From Desulforudis sp. (GTDB lineage: Bacteria > Bacillota > Desulfotomaculia > Desulfotomaculales > Desulforudaceae), in assembly GCA_019084485.1 (NCBI GenBank), contig JAHRFU010000009.1, positions 1 through 56,566 on the forward strand: 56,566 nucleotides of DNA, given 5' to 3'. A program made the translations under genes and the position numbers. The notes under the pieces were generated by a model. The model was not told the DNA's origin and searched no databases. It saw only the letters and a program-made list of their open reading frames with translations. Positions 9,852 through 20,594 of this stretch are shown here, one piece after another. The first letter of the stretch is position 1. The number at the start of each line of letters is the position of its first letter.

Positions 9852-10256
9852 CTACAAGCCAGATTCCTTTTTTACCAGGTTTTCAGCCGCAACCTTGTCC
9901 AAAACTCTACGTACCACTACTCGGACCTCATCCAAATCAAAGGGTTTTAGAATGAGGCACCGGACACCCATCCGCTCCGCCTCGCCCGGGTCTGATAATT
10001 CACCATAGGCGGTGATCAGAATCACGGGCAGTCCGGGAGCCACTTTGTTCAATTCACGCAGTGTCTCCAGACCGCTCATTCCGGGCATCTTCAGATCCAG
10101 CAGAATCAGTTCCGGCCAGCGCTGCTGCACCTTGGAAACCGCCTCACGGCCGTTCGCCGCCAATTCCACCTCGTATCCATCACTCGCCAGCGCCTCCAGC
10201 AGCAAGTGCCGGATCGCTGGTTGGTCATCTACGACCAACAGCATCTCCAATCCCAC
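9852..10256 (-). CDS. spo0F: Spo0F-like single-domain response regulator
   Basis: This is a CheY-fold receiver without an output domain, 134 residues from the GTG or 130 from the internal ATG at 10244. The acidic pair D10-D11, the phosphoacceptor D54 in LLDLKMPG, the T in ILITAYG and the K in LKPF are all present. Its place upstream of the fba-fsa-rho cluster matches Bacillus spo0F, the phosphorelay intermediate for sporulation. Clostridial-type spore formers often lack a full phosphorelay, so the Spo0F role is inferred from synteny. AAGGTGGG, 7 bases before the ATG, makes that start a real alternative. Confidence 0.8.
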   Translation of the reverse strand: MGLEMLLVVDDQPAIRHLLLEALASDGYEVELAANGREAVSKVQQRWPELILLDLKMPGMSGLETLRELNKVAPGLPVILITAYGELSDPGEAERMGVRCLILKPFDLDEVRVVVRRVLDKVAAENLVKKESGL

Positions 10257-10330
10257 CTTGCATTATTCCCTTACCCTATTCTTGGCGCGGTGCTGAATTC
10301 CTGCCCCAGAACTGGAAGAACGAAGGAAAA

Positions 10331-11107
10331 TTAGAACAAGCCCGGTATAGACGGAATCTGGGGCATGACCGCAGCGAATCCAAGGACGGCTACGAACAGG
10401 ATGATCAGCCCCAACAAAAGGATGGCGATGACCGGTGTAAAGACAGTGGCAATGGCCTGGCTCGTTCCAAAGCGGTGTACTTCACGTAGGCCTAGAACCA
10501 GAAGCACCAGGCTCCAGGCAAAGGCCGCGAATCCGGCCAATCCTATTAGGGAGGTCGTAACACTTTCGCTCAGACCGGCCACGATGATCAACCCCTCCAC
10601 CGGAAGCAGGAGCAGGCCCGGCAGCGTGGCCAGAGCATAGACCGACAGGGTGGCTTTGGGGCCGTTTGTTCCACCGAACAACTGCGCGACCAGGTGCAGT
10701 ACCGCACCGTAAACCAGCCACTTCACATACCACAGCAGGGAGTTAATGATCGCAAAGAGTGGCACGAGTGATCCAATGAGCACGTTGAGTTCGGAGATGG
10801 TGCTGATGCCGGCTGCTCGATAGGCAATTGTGCCCATCAGGGCGGCAGCGAGGTTGACCAGGGTGGCAATGACGACTGCCGTCCATAACGGCGGGCTTAG
10901 AGCCACACGGCGGAAGGTGGCGACAGGATCAAACAGCACCCCGTAGATCAATTCCAGAAACCCAACCGGTTTCAATGCCTCTACGAAGTTGCTTTCCGGT
11001 TCAACGGCCGGTTCTGTAGCTATGGCCTCGCCCGGGATTCCAGCCGGTTCCACGGCGGAGATCTCAGGCTGTTCCTGCTGGTCCCTTTTCTTCTCGGACA
11101 TTGACAC
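10331..11107 (-). CDS. Yip1-family multi-span membrane protein
   Basis: The 258-residue protein has an acidic, disordered N-terminus of about 45 residues. Then come a short amphipathic stretch with the FDPVATFRRV motif and about five hydrophobic membrane segments. The pattern matches the bacterial Yip1/DUF1282 domain. No catalytic residues are apparent and the role is unknown. It ends 6 bp upstream in position from the sppA stop, so the two are likely cotranscribed. Confidence 0.7.
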   Translation of the reverse strand: MSMSEKKRDQQEQPEISAVEPAGIPGEAIATEPAVEPESNFVEALKPVGFLELIYGVLFDPVATFRRVALSPPLWTAVVIATLVNLAAALMGTIAYRAAGISTISELNVLIGSLVPLFAIINSLLWYVKWLVYGAVLHLVAQLFGGTNGPKATLSVYALATLPGLLLLPVEGLIIVAGLSESVTTSLIGLAGFAAFAWSLVLLVLGLREVHRFGTSQAIATVFTPVIAILLLGLIILFVAVLGFAAVMPQIPSIPGLF

Positions 11108-11112
11108 CCTCC

Positions 11113-12012
11113 CTAACGCTGTGAAAACGACGGCATGATCATCATCCAGCCACCAGGCGGAACCAGATTCAAGGACATCCCGCCGAACAACTGCCGGAAC
11201 ACTCCGGTCGGGCCCGCCATCTCAAACACCTCAGGGTTCGATAGTCCAGCCATTTCGGTGGCTTCTTCCACCGCTTCCTCAAAGAAACCGAGCCGATCTA
11301 CTAAACCCAGAGTGTAAGCCTGACGCCCGGTGAACACGCGTCCATCGGCTATGGACAGGACTTCGTCCCGGGACAGGTTACGGCCTTCCTGAACGGCGTC
11401 CACAAACTGGCTGAACATATCGTCCACCATTTCTTGAAAAAGCTCGCGTTCCGTTCCGGTCAGCGGGCGGTTTGGCGATCCCATGTCCTTCAGTTGACCG
11501 CTCTTGATGACCTCGTTCTCAATCCCGAGCATCTCGTACAAACCCGCGAAATTAGTGGTGTTGATGATTACACCAATACTTCCGGTGACGGTGGTCGGAC
11601 TGGCCACGATGGAGTCACAACGGGACGCAATCCAGTAGGCCGCAGAAGCTCCGGTGTCGCCCATCGACGCCACCGTAATCTTCCCCGAGGCACGCAGATT
11701 ATCGATCGCATTGGCGATTTCCTGCCCGGCGGCTACGGTCCCGCCCGGACTGTTGATCCGGAAAATAACTGCATCGACAGTCGGATCTTCGGCCGCTGAT
11801 TTGATTTGGGCGGCCACGGTTTCCGACCAGGTCATCCCACCCTCAAAGAGCGATCCGCCGCTCCCGCCGATAATCGCTCCTTCAATCCGGATCACCGCAA
11901 TCCGGTCCCGGCCGCTACCGTAGTAGTCAGGCCCGTCTTGCGCCAACACCGCCACCAGAATCAGGGAAAATATAACCGCGAGCAAGATCAGCCCGGCCCA
12001 GATCTTACGCAA
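11113..12012 (-). CDS. sppA: signal peptide peptidase SppA
   Basis: SppA is a membrane-anchored serine-lysine protease that degrades released signal peptides. A single N-terminal membrane segment (IWAGLILLAVIFSLILVAV) is followed by a ClpP-like fold. The nucleophile is the Ser of DTGASAAYW and the general base is the Lys of KSGQLKDMGS. The short form (about 299 residues) is typical of Gram-positives. I prefer the TTG at 12012, with GGAGG 9 bases upstream, giving MRKIWAGL. An upstream GTG at 12057 directly abuts the pyrG stop and lacks a good site. Confidence 0.92.
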   Translation of the reverse strand: MRKIWAGLILLAVIFSLILVAVLAQDGPDYYGSGRDRIAVIRIEGAIIGGSGGSLFEGGMTWSETVAAQIKSAAEDPTVDAVIFRINSPGGTVAAGQEIANAIDNLRASGKITVASMGDTGASAAYWIASRCDSIVASPTTVTGSIGVIINTTNFAGLYEMLGIENEVIKSGQLKDMGSPNRPLTGTERELFQEMVDDMFSQFVDAVQEGRNLSRDEVLSIADGRVFTGRQAYTLGLVDRLGFFEEAVEEATEMAGLSNPEVFEMAGPTGVFRQLFGGMSLNLVPPGGWMMIMPSFSQR

Positions 12013-12057
12013 ATCAGCATTCCTCCACAGTGTATTTGGGAACCCGGAAAAGTGCAC

Positions 12058-13814
<1,757 letters not shown>

Positions 13815-13829
13815 GAATTCTGGCTCCAA

Positions 13830-15518
13830 CTACATTCTCTCCGGCGCGGTAACACCCAACAGGTTAAGACAATTATGGATTACGGTCTGAGTAGACCTGG
13901 CCAAAACCAGGCGGGCCTGTTCCAGACCATCCCCCGCGCCGATCACGCGGTGGGCGTTGTAGAAACTGTGGAACAACCCCGCTAGATCGTGCACGTAGTG
14001 GGCGATACGGTGTGGGGCGAGATCCACCGCCGCCTGGGCAGCCTCCTCCGGGAAATCGGCCAAACGCCTGATCAGGGCACGCTCGGCTTCTTCCTGCAGT
14101 AGCGAATAGTCCACCGTCGCGGTATCAGGCAACGTGCCTCCCCGCTCACCAAGCTGCCGGAAGATGCCGGCAATGCGGGCGTGGGCATACTGGATATAAT
14201 ACACCGGGTTTTCGTTGGACCGGCTCTTCGCCAGATCCAGGTCAAAATCCAGGTGGCTATCCGCACTGCGCATCACGAAGAAGTAGCGGGCCGCATCGGG
14301 GCCGACCTCCTCCAGTAGCTCATCCAGGGTGACGTACTGCCCGCTACGTTTGGACATCCGGACGATCTCCCCGTCGCGGTAAAGGCGTACCAGCTGCATA
14401 ATGACCACGTCCAGGGCGTCCGGGTCAAGACCAAGCGCATCCAGGGCACCCTTCATCCGGGCAACGTGTCCGTGGTGGTCGGCCCCCCAGATGTTGATTA
14501 CCCAGTTGAACCCGCGGTCAAACTTGTTCTTGTGGTAGGCGATATCCGCAGCGAAATAGGTGGGTACACCGTTGGCCCGAACCACGACTTCGTCCTTTTC
14601 CGCGCCGAAGGCGCTGCCTTTCAGCCAGAGCGCCCCGTCCTTCTCCAAGATGTGGCCGCGCCCGCGCAGGATATCAACGGTCTCAGCCACCGCCCCGCTG
14701 TCGTGCAGTGACTGTTCGGAAAACCAGACGTCGTACTCAACTCCGAAGGCGGCTAGGGTCTCCCGGATAGCGGTCAGCTTCTCGTCTAGGGCGTACTGTA
14801 GCAGTTTCTCCCGACGCACTTCAGGTGCTTCGTCCCGGTAACGATCCCCATGCCGGCCCACGAAGTGGCGGGCCGTTTCGATCAGATCCTCCCCGTGGTA
14901 GCCCTGCTCCGGAACCTCGGCCGCCTGCCCCAGTTCCTGCAGGTAGCGGGCCTCCATGGAGAGAGCCAGGTTCTCAATCTGGTGTCCGGCATCGTTAACA
15001 TAGAACTCCCGGGCGACATCAAAGCCGGCAAATGAAAGCAGGGAGGCCATACTGTCCCCCAGAGCCGCCCCTCTGGCATTACCCATGTGTAAAAGTCCGG
15101 TGGGATTGGCACTCACAAACTCGACCTGTACCCTGCGGGAGCCCCCGATACGGCTCCTCCCGTAATCCGGGCCAGCAGTCTCCACCTGGGGCAGGATCCG
15201 ATAAATCCATTCGGGATGGAGCTGAAAATTAATAAAGCCCGGACCCGCGATTGTTACCTGCTGTACCCCACATTCCTGAAGATTCAGGTGTTTGATGAGG
15301 GTTTCAGCAATCTGGCGCGGTGAACGCCGGGCTGGTTTGGTTAGCATCAGGGCCAGGTTGGTAGCGAAATCGCCGAAGTTCTTTTCACGCGGAACTTCGA
15401 CTGTAAACTCGGGAAGCGGGACTTCGGGATGGATTCCCAGGTCATCCCGGGCCGCTTCGGCGGCACTGCGCAGCGCCCGCTCGATTCCTGCGCGCAGGCC
15501 TGCCAGAAGGTAATCCAA
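13830..15518 (-). CDS. argS: arginyl-tRNA synthetase
   Basis: This class I synthetase has the HIGH-type motif NPTGLLHMGNARGA near residue 120 and the KMSKS counterpart RMSKRSG. The N-terminal Arg-tRNA synthetase (DALR-partner) domain and the C-terminal DALR anticodon domain are both full length (about 562 residues). The TTG at 15518 is favoured because GGAGG lies 7 bases before it. The longer frame begins at another TTG (15524), only one base after the site. It follows ywiB, as in Bacillus, and the ywiB stop overlaps the site region. Confidence 0.96.
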   Translation of the reverse strand: MDYLLAGLRAGIERALRSAAEAARDDLGIHPEVPLPEFTVEVPREKNFGDFATNLALMLTKPARRSPRQIAETLIKHLNLQECGVQQVTIAGPGFINFQLHPEWIYRILPQVETAGPDYGRSRIGGSRRVQVEFVSANPTGLLHMGNARGAALGDSMASLLSFAGFDVAREFYVNDAGHQIENLALSMEARYLQELGQAAEVPEQGYHGEDLIETARHFVGRHGDRYRDEAPEVRREKLLQYALDEKLTAIRETLAAFGVEYDVWFSEQSLHDSGAVAETVDILRGRGHILEKDGALWLKGSAFGAEKDEVVVRANGVPTYFAADIAYHKNKFDRGFNWVINIWGADHHGHVARMKGALDALGLDPDALDVVIMQLVRLYRDGEIVRMSKRSGQYVTLDELLEEVGPDAARYFFVMRSADSHLDFDLDLAKSRSNENPVYYIQYAHARIAGIFRQLGERGGTLPDTATVDYSLLQEEAERALIRRLADFPEEAAQAAVDLAPHRIAHYVHDLAGLFHSFYNAHRVIGAGDGLEQARLVLARSTQTVIHNCLNLLGVTAPERM

Positions 15519-15520
15519 AT

Positions 15521-16003
15521 TCAAACCTCCTCGACGGTTATCGAAAGGGCTTGGTAGCCTATTTTTTGCCTGTCCATTTCTAATTCATACTCTAGATTAA
15601 TACTTCCCCCCACCTCTGTCAAGTCGACCTCTACCTTCCACGGCAGGACGGCCACAGGCAGCATTCCGTAAGGGGTGATGTAGCTGGCACGGTCGTGTAT
15701 ACCGTACTCAAACACCTGGCGCACCTCGCTCGTACCCACCTTGTTCAGGATCACGCGGGAGGGCTCTGCCTTCCAACTGGTAGTGGTGCCGGCCTGACCC
15801 GACGCTTCAGACTCGTTATATATAATGTAGAAACAGTCTTTCCGCCGGTAGAAATCACCACGCGTGGCCAGTTCCACGGTTTCGTCTTCTCCAAGGTCGT
15901 CGGTGCGCACCGAACGCAGGGTAACCCAGACTTCCTTTCGGACGGAGACCACCACCTTATGAGATGTGGAAGGTGTGAGGCTAATCGACATTAAATTCCA
16001 CAA
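15521..16003 (-). CDS. ywiB: DUF1934 beta-barrel protein (YwiB family)
   Basis: This small soluble protein of about 155-160 residues is predicted to be mostly beta strand. It contains the family patterns YIIYNE and YITPYGMLP. DUF1934 proteins adopt a calycin-like barrel and are encoded directly before argS in many Firmicutes, as here. The ligand and role are unknown. The start is uncertain: TTG at 16003, or the ATG four codons later that gives MSISLTPS. Both are within reach of AGGAAGG. Confidence 0.8.
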   Translation of the reverse strand: MWNLMSISLTPSTSHKVVVSVRKEVWVTLRSVRTDDLGEDETVELATRGDFYRRKDCFYIIYNESEASGQAGTTTSWKAEPSRVILNKVGTSEVRQVFEYGIHDRASYITPYGMLPVAVLPWKVEVDLTEVGGSINLEYELEMDRQKIGYQALSITVEEV

Positions 16004-16055
16004 TTCTACATTGCCTTCCTCAAATCCTTCTCTTTGCGGCGCCGCAATATGTAAA

Positions 16056-17231
16056 TTATGGTGTTCGCTGCACTAAACGCCCGATTCTCTTAAAGGCCTC
16101 GGTCAGGTTATCTACCGAAGCGGCATAGGAACAACGGATGTACCCCTCGCCGCACTCCCCGAAGGCGTTACCCGGAACAACGGCAACCTTCTCCTCCTTA
16201 ATCAGGCGTTCGGTAAACTCTTCAGAACTGAGTCCGGTGGGACGGATATCCGGAAAAACATAGAACGCCCCCCCGGGATTGAAGCAGGGCAGACCGATCT
16301 CCTGGCAGGCTTTCAGGCACAGCCGGCGGCGGTGATTATACTGGTTAACCATCCGGTGCATATCTTCACGCCCGTTCTTAAGGGCCTCAATGGCCGCCAT
16401 CTGGGCGGTGATCGGGGCACAGAGCATCGTGAACTGGTGGATCTTGGTCATGGCGCCGATGAAGTCGGTATTCCCGAGGGCATACCCCACCCGCCAGCCG
16501 GTCATCGCAAAGGCCTTGGAAAACCCCTGCAACAGGATGGTGCGGTCACGCATGCCGGGCAGGGTCGCGAAACAGGTGTGTTCACTCTCATACGTGAGCG
16601 CGGCGTAGATTTCGTCCGAAATGACCAGAATGTCGTGCGTGGCACAGACCTCCGCGATCGCCTCCAGTTCAGCCCGAGAAATTACCGCCCCGGTCGGGTT
16701 GTTCGGATAACACAGTAGAAGTGCTTTTGTGCGCGGGGTAATGGCCGCTTCAATCTGGGCGGCGGTAACCACAAAACCGTCCTCACCACGGGTGGGCACC
16801 GGAACCGGGATGCCTCCGGCCAGGGCAACACAGGGCTGATAGGAGACGTAACAAGGTTCCGGTACGATGATCTCGTCCCCCGGAGCCACGATGGCACGTA
16901 AAGCGAGATCCAATCCTTCACTGACCCCGACCGTCACCAAAACCTCGCTATTGGAGTCATAGGTGCAGCCGAAACAATCGGCTGTGAAACGGCTGATCTC
17001 GCGTCGCAGCTCCGGCAGCCCGCTGTTCGCCGTGTACATTGTGTAGCCCTTCTCCAGGGCATAAATCGATGCCTCCCGGATCCGCCAAGGGGTAACAAAG
17101 TCTGGCTCGCCCACGCCAAGAGAAATGACCCCTTTCATTTCGGAAGCCATATCAAAGAAGCGGCGAATACCGGAAGGTTTCACCTCCCGCACGGTGGGGT
17201 TCAGCCTGTCAGCCCAATTGTAAGTGGTCAC
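16056..17231 (-). CDS. alaT: PLP-dependent aminotransferase, probable alanine transaminase AlaT
   Basis: This 391-residue fold-type I class I/II aminotransferase has the PLP lysine in GFSKAFAMTGWRVGY. It also has NPTGAV and SDEIYA, which contact the cofactor, and the C-terminal substrate arginine in YIRCSYA. It overlaps its Lrp/AsnC partner by 4 bp, so the two are translated together. The pair matches the Bacillus subtilis alaR-alaT arrangement, where AlaT makes alanine from pyruvate. A T-box leader ahead of the operon, with a probable alanine specifier codon, supports that substrate. Aspartate or aromatic substrates cannot be excluded from sequence. Confidence 0.85.
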   Translation of the reverse strand: MTTYNWADRLNPTVREVKPSGIRRFFDMASEMKGVISLGVGEPDFVTPWRIREASIYALEKGYTMYTANSGLPELRREISRFTADCFGCTYDSNSEVLVTVGVSEGLDLALRAIVAPGDEIIVPEPCYVSYQPCVALAGGIPVPVPTRGEDGFVVTAAQIEAAITPRTKALLLCYPNNPTGAVISRAELEAIAEVCATHDILVISDEIYAALTYESEHTCFATLPGMRDRTILLQGFSKAFAMTGWRVGYALGNTDFIGAMTKIHQFTMLCAPITAQMAAIEALKNGREDMHRMVNQYNHRRRLCLKACQEIGLPCFNPGGAFYVFPDIRPTGLSSEEFTERLIKEEKVAVVPGNAFGECGEGYIRCSYAASVDNLTEAFKRIGRLVQRTP

Positions 17232-17719
17232 GGTGACATTACCAGTCTGTGGTCACCGTCGGCCTCCTCCAGCAGAATCCCTTCTTTCTTAAATGTCTGC
17301 AGGACAAAATGGGTGGTGGTGCTCATCACCCCGTCGATCGGGGCCAGCTTCGTGGCTACGAAAAAGGCGACCTCCTGCATCGTCCGACCTTCAATGAAGA
17401 CCGCCAGGTCGTAAGCACCGGACATGAGGTGCAGACTCTTCACCTCGGGAAACCGGCCAATCCGCTCCGCTACCGCCCGGAAGCCCACGTCCCGCTGCGG
17501 TGTCACCTTCACCTCAATCAAGGCGGTAACCCGCTCCTTCTGTACCTTATCCCAGTTTACCAGAGTTCGGTATCCTAAAATGGTATGGCTCTCCTCCAAC
17601 TCCTCTACCAGGCGCCGGGCCTCTTGCTCGTCCAGATCGAGCATGGTTGCCAACTGCTCGATTGTCAGTCGGGCGTTTTCCGCCAGAAGCTCTAATACTT
17701 CCATCCGCACGTCCATCAT
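17228..17719 (-). CDS. alaR: Lrp/AsnC-family regulator, probable AlaR
   Basis: The 163-residue protein has an N-terminal winged helix (about 1-55; LTIEQLATMLDLDEQEARRL is the recognition region) and a C-terminal RAM ligand-binding domain. Such proteins sense amino acids and usually control the neighbouring gene. The start is the ATG at 17719, or the next codon, which is also ATG, with AGGAGGG immediately upstream. The frame extends to 17776 but runs back through the T-box terminator. The effector is inferred to be alanine or a related amino acid from the partner gene. Confidence 0.88.
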   Translation of the reverse strand: MMDVRMEVLELLAENARLTIEQLATMLDLDEQEARRLVEELEESHTILGYRTLVNWDKVQKERVTALIEVKVTPQRDVGFRAVAERIGRFPEVKSLHLMSGAYDLAVFIEGRTMQEVAFFVATKLAPIDGVMSTTTHFVLQTFKKEGILLEEADGDHRLVMSP

Positions 17720-17727
17720 ATTCCCTC

Positions 17728-17965
17728 CTAAAAAACAATAGGGCGCTGTCCTCCAAAGGACGGGCGCCCTGGCCACGCGGTACCACCTTCATTGGCCTGC
17801 CGAAATGGCAGACCCGCTCGAAACCCTGATAACGGAGGGCTGCCGGAAGGCTCCTCACCTTCTGCTCGGGGGTGGCTTCGGTATCGCTGTCGGCCGGACT
17901 CACACCGTCCCCGGCTCGCTGTGCAACGGGCTGATACCGTTGGTCCCTTCATCACCGTACCCTTT
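17728..17965 (-). ncRNA. T-box leader upstream of alaR-alaT
   Basis: The minus-strand leader contains the hallmark T-box AATGAAGGTGGTACCGCG (17776-17793). It is followed by a strong terminator hairpin (GGGCGC...GCGCCC, 17741-17769) and a T-rich tail at 17728-17736. Upstream is Stem I, with the helix CGGTATC/GATACCG (17933-17939 with 17880-17886) and the conserved distal segment GACGGTGTGAGTCCGG. Just 3' of the helix comes GAA then GCC (17874-17876) followed by A, so the specifier is probably an alanine codon; a one-base shift would read CCA (proline). Binding of uncharged tRNA should stop termination and turn on alaR-alaT. Confidence 0.9.
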
Positions 17966-17978
17966 TCACTTGTATTAC

Positions 17979-18007
17979 AACTTAGCATCGCTAAATTACT
18001 TTGTCAA
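17979..18007 (-). promoter_or_regulatory. candidate sigma-A promoter for the T-box/alaR-alaT transcript
   Basis: On the minus strand TTGACA (18002-18007) is separated by 17 bases from TAAGTT (17979-17984). The -35 is perfect and the -10 is weak. The predicted start, about 17972, falls just before Stem I of the T-box, which supports it. The rest of 18008-18175 shows nothing I can identify beyond a GA-rich spacer repeat. Confidence 0.5.
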
Positions 18008-18175
18008 TAACCCAGCCCGTACTATGTGGGATGTTCCAACCTCACACTTCGCACTTCCTGTCTTCGTAGCCCCGTTACTCTTCCTTCGGTCTGGAGTCGC
18101 GATAGCCGATTCTTTTCAAGGAATTAGGCTTTCTCGACCGCCGGGTGAAGTTATTTAACTTTTTAAGTCTGACCC

Positions 18176-19546
18176 TCACATGGTGAGTTCGCCTTCGGGA
18201 GTGTCGATCAGCTGCAGGATTTGTTCCTGACGTCCGTTGTTCGCATTGACATAAATGAGGTAAACATTTCCTGCCGCTTCACCCCTGAACTCCCAAGTGA
18301 GCAGCTCCCCGCCGCCCTCGGTCGGGATGACTGCCAGACGTGAGTTCGTTACCTGAACGCGCTCGTTAATCTTCTTCCTGGCCTGATCCGCGGATACGGC
18401 AGGCTCCAGGTTGTCCCGCCGGTGGTGGTGCATGACATACCCGTACCCCTCACGACCGATTACCTGTCCATTATCGAGGGCAACCGTGACCTTTAGTAAG
18501 TCCGGGTACATGATTACCCCGTCCTGTGCACCAGCGAAGTTGTAGGTAACGGTGTCGCCCTGCCTTACGGAATAGGTGACCCTCATCTTCTTTATGTTTC
18601 GCTCCTCAAGGTAGCGTTCCGCTCTTTCTTTGGCCTCGGCAACGCTCAGCTGCTCCGGCCCAGGCGGTCGGGAGTTCAGAAACCAGACAACCTCCCCGCC
18701 ACGGCGGGCCACATCAACGGTAAAGCGGTCGTCCCTGCCACCGCCCCGGCCGATTACCTCCACGCGCACCGCCGGAATCAGACCACGGGTCGTCCCAGTC
18801 ACTCTTGTCTGATAGTCAACCCCTTCACGGCGGTCCACGGCTTGCAGCGCAATTTCACGTGCCCGCTCCTGGTCGACCGCCTCGCCACCGAGCGCTCGGG
18901 GCTCCTGCCTCTGCAAATGATCCGAGAACGGCCCGTCATAGATCAGGGTCGGAAAGGCCTCCATCTCCCGGTTGATCGAACGGAACTCGTCTTGGGCCGG
19001 GTTTAGCGGGCTGGCCGCCATTGCCCCACGACTGGCGCGGATCAGCTGGTTGATTTCCCAGAAATGCGCCCCATTCTGCTCCATCTGACGCTCGATATCG
19101 TGAAGCTCATTGTTTAGGCTCCCGGCTTGGTTCTGCAGGCGGCGTAAGGTATTCCAATGCTCGTCCGAAACCGGTACCCCCATCGCGGACTGCCGCAGGA
19201 GAGAGCTACTGAAATCACCGACCTGGTTTAGGAACTTAGTAGTTCGGGCAACGGCGATCCCTTCCACCGGCAGACGGGTCAGGTTACTTTGAGCGGCCAA
19301 AGCCTGCTGATAAATTTCCGCGAACAACCGTGTGTCCTCTGAGTCTCCACACACGGCCAGACTCTTTCCAAGAAGCACTTCCAGCCCACGCACCTGCGAC
19401 AGAGTATCGTAGAAAGAACGCTGGTATTCATTGTTCAGAAAGTTCTCCATCTGAACCCGCGTCCGCGACTGGTCCAGCCCCCAGGCAAAGGATACCACGA
19501 ACAGTAGGGCTAAGACGGCCACGGGTATGGTCCACAAACGGGGCAT
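18176..19546 (-). CDS. ypeB: germination protein YpeB
   Basis: YpeB is required for the spore cortex-lytic enzyme SleB to be stably placed in the dormant spore. The 456-residue protein has one N-terminal membrane segment (IPVAVLALLFVVSFAWG), a long helical region, and C-terminal PepSY-type repeats (from about 220). The sleB-ypeB pairing is conserved in spore formers, and here sleB is directly upstream in the same direction. Transcription in the forespore (sigma-G) is expected from the family but I did not find a clear promoter. The ATG has AAGGGTG upstream. Confidence 0.92.
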   Translation of the reverse strand: MPRLWTIPVAVLALLFVVSFAWGLDQSRTRVQMENFLNNEYQRSFYDTLSQVRGLEVLLGKSLAVCGDSEDTRLFAEIYQQALAAQSNLTRLPVEGIAVARTTKFLNQVGDFSSSLLRQSAMGVPVSDEHWNTLRRLQNQAGSLNNELHDIERQMEQNGAHFWEINQLIRASRGAMAASPLNPAQDEFRSINREMEAFPTLIYDGPFSDHLQRQEPRALGGEAVDQERAREIALQAVDRREGVDYQTRVTGTTRGLIPAVRVEVIGRGGGRDDRFTVDVARRGGEVVWFLNSRPPGPEQLSVAEAKERAERYLEERNIKKMRVTYSVRQGDTVTYNFAGAQDGVIMYPDLLKVTVALDNGQVIGREGYGYVMHHHRRDNLEPAVSADQARKKINERVQVTNSRLAVIPTEGGGELLTWEFRGEAAGNVYLIYVNANNGRQEQILQLIDTPEGELTM

Positions 19547-19612
19547 TCACTATTCACCCTTTCCTTGTATGAAACGCTCCAACTTTAGGCGAAGGTAACG
19601 ACCTACGCTGCC

Positions 19613-20305
19613 TTAACGGGCAAACACGTGCTGCCCGATCCGGGTCTGGATCCGCCGGGTCCAAATCCAGGGGTTGACGGGCTTTCCGGGGTTCCAAAAG
19701 AAAAGCGCGCCACCAGACGGATCCCAGCCAGCCAAGCATTGTCTCGCGGCGCGATAGGCATCCTGGGAAACGGGCCGCCAAATTGTACCCCGGCTGACCG
19801 ATTCAAAGGCCAAGGGTTGATAGATCACACCGGACACCGTATTGGGGAATTGGGCGTCACGTACCCGGTTCAGTATCACGCCACCCACTGCCACCTTCCC
19901 CACATACGGTTCCGCACCGGCCTCGGCCATGATCACCCGGGCCAACAGGTGGACCACATCGTCACGCGCCACCACCCGGCCGGCCTGAGTCGGCACGGCC
20001 GAATCATAGGCATTACCGAACCCCAGCGCGCGCCACGTGTCTCCGTCCACGATGCCGCTAACCCGAATGCGGTGTTTGGCCTGGAATTCACGTACCGAGC
20101 GCCAGGTCGCTCCATCCAGCGTCCCATGGATGTCCCCCCGATAGAAACCCTGTGCAGCGAGACCTTCCTGAATCTGTTCCACGTGGAATCCTTTGCTGCC
20201 CCAAGTCAGGACGGGCATCGGCCCCATCCGGTTCTCCAGGTACAGCGCACCGGTAACCATGAAGATTAGTCCAAATGCAAGAATGGCTATACTACGCCGG
20301 TACAA
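19613..20305 (-). CDS. sleB: spore cortex-lytic enzyme SleB
   Basis: SleB is a lytic transglycosylase that degrades cortex peptidoglycan at muramic-delta-lactam during germination. It has an N-terminal membrane or signal segment, a peptidoglycan-binding repeat (WGSKGFHVEQIQ... about 34-95) and a C-terminal hydrolase_2 domain. The catalytic glutamate is expected in IMAEAGAEPYVGKVAV. The TTG at 20305, preceded by GAGGGGGCGG, gives 230 residues; the open frame begins at 20374 with an unlikely extension. It is followed by ypeB, its required partner. Confidence 0.93.
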   Translation of the reverse strand: MYRRSIAILAFGLIFMVTGALYLENRMGPMPVLTWGSKGFHVEQIQEGLAAQGFYRGDIHGTLDGATWRSVREFQAKHRIRVSGIVDGDTWRALGFGNAYDSAVPTQAGRVVARDDVVHLLARVIMAEAGAEPYVGKVAVGGVILNRVRDAQFPNTVSGVIYQPLAFESVSRGTIWRPVSQDAYRAARQCLAGWDPSGGALFFWNPGKPVNPWIWTRRIQTRIGQHVFAR

Positions 20306-20470
20306 TTTACCGCCCCCTCTGTACTTTTCCTTATTCTTTGTTGAAGGGCATAAAAAAATGAGCACCAAGTGCACATTTGAGAGGTGGGAAGTGAAAAAGG
20401 GACAGTCTCCTTTTCTTATGTATTTTATTTGGGGGTGCTTCGCTACCGTTCACTGTCCACAGAAACATCA

Positions 20471-20512
20471 GCACCTGCCACATAGCGAAGGTCAAATTCG
20501 CGTGGCAGGTGC
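20471..20512. repeat. stem-loop element with 11-bp perfect arms
   Basis: GCACCTGCCAC (20471-20481) and GTGGCAGGTGC (20502-20512) are exact complements. Inside them GCGAA and TTCGC pair again, giving a long composite hairpin. It lies in the 289-bp gap between sleB and cutA. A phrase GTGAAAAAGGGACAG at about 20389-20403 recalls the GTGAAAAACGGGGACAG of the repeat at 1-250. There is no gene in this gap, which looks like a decayed repeat island. Confidence 0.6.
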
Positions 20513-20594
20513 AAAGTAACACCATCGGACAGGCTTTTTTGAACCGCGACTGCTTGGGTCGGAGTTACGTCCCAAGAATGAAGGGGATTTACCC

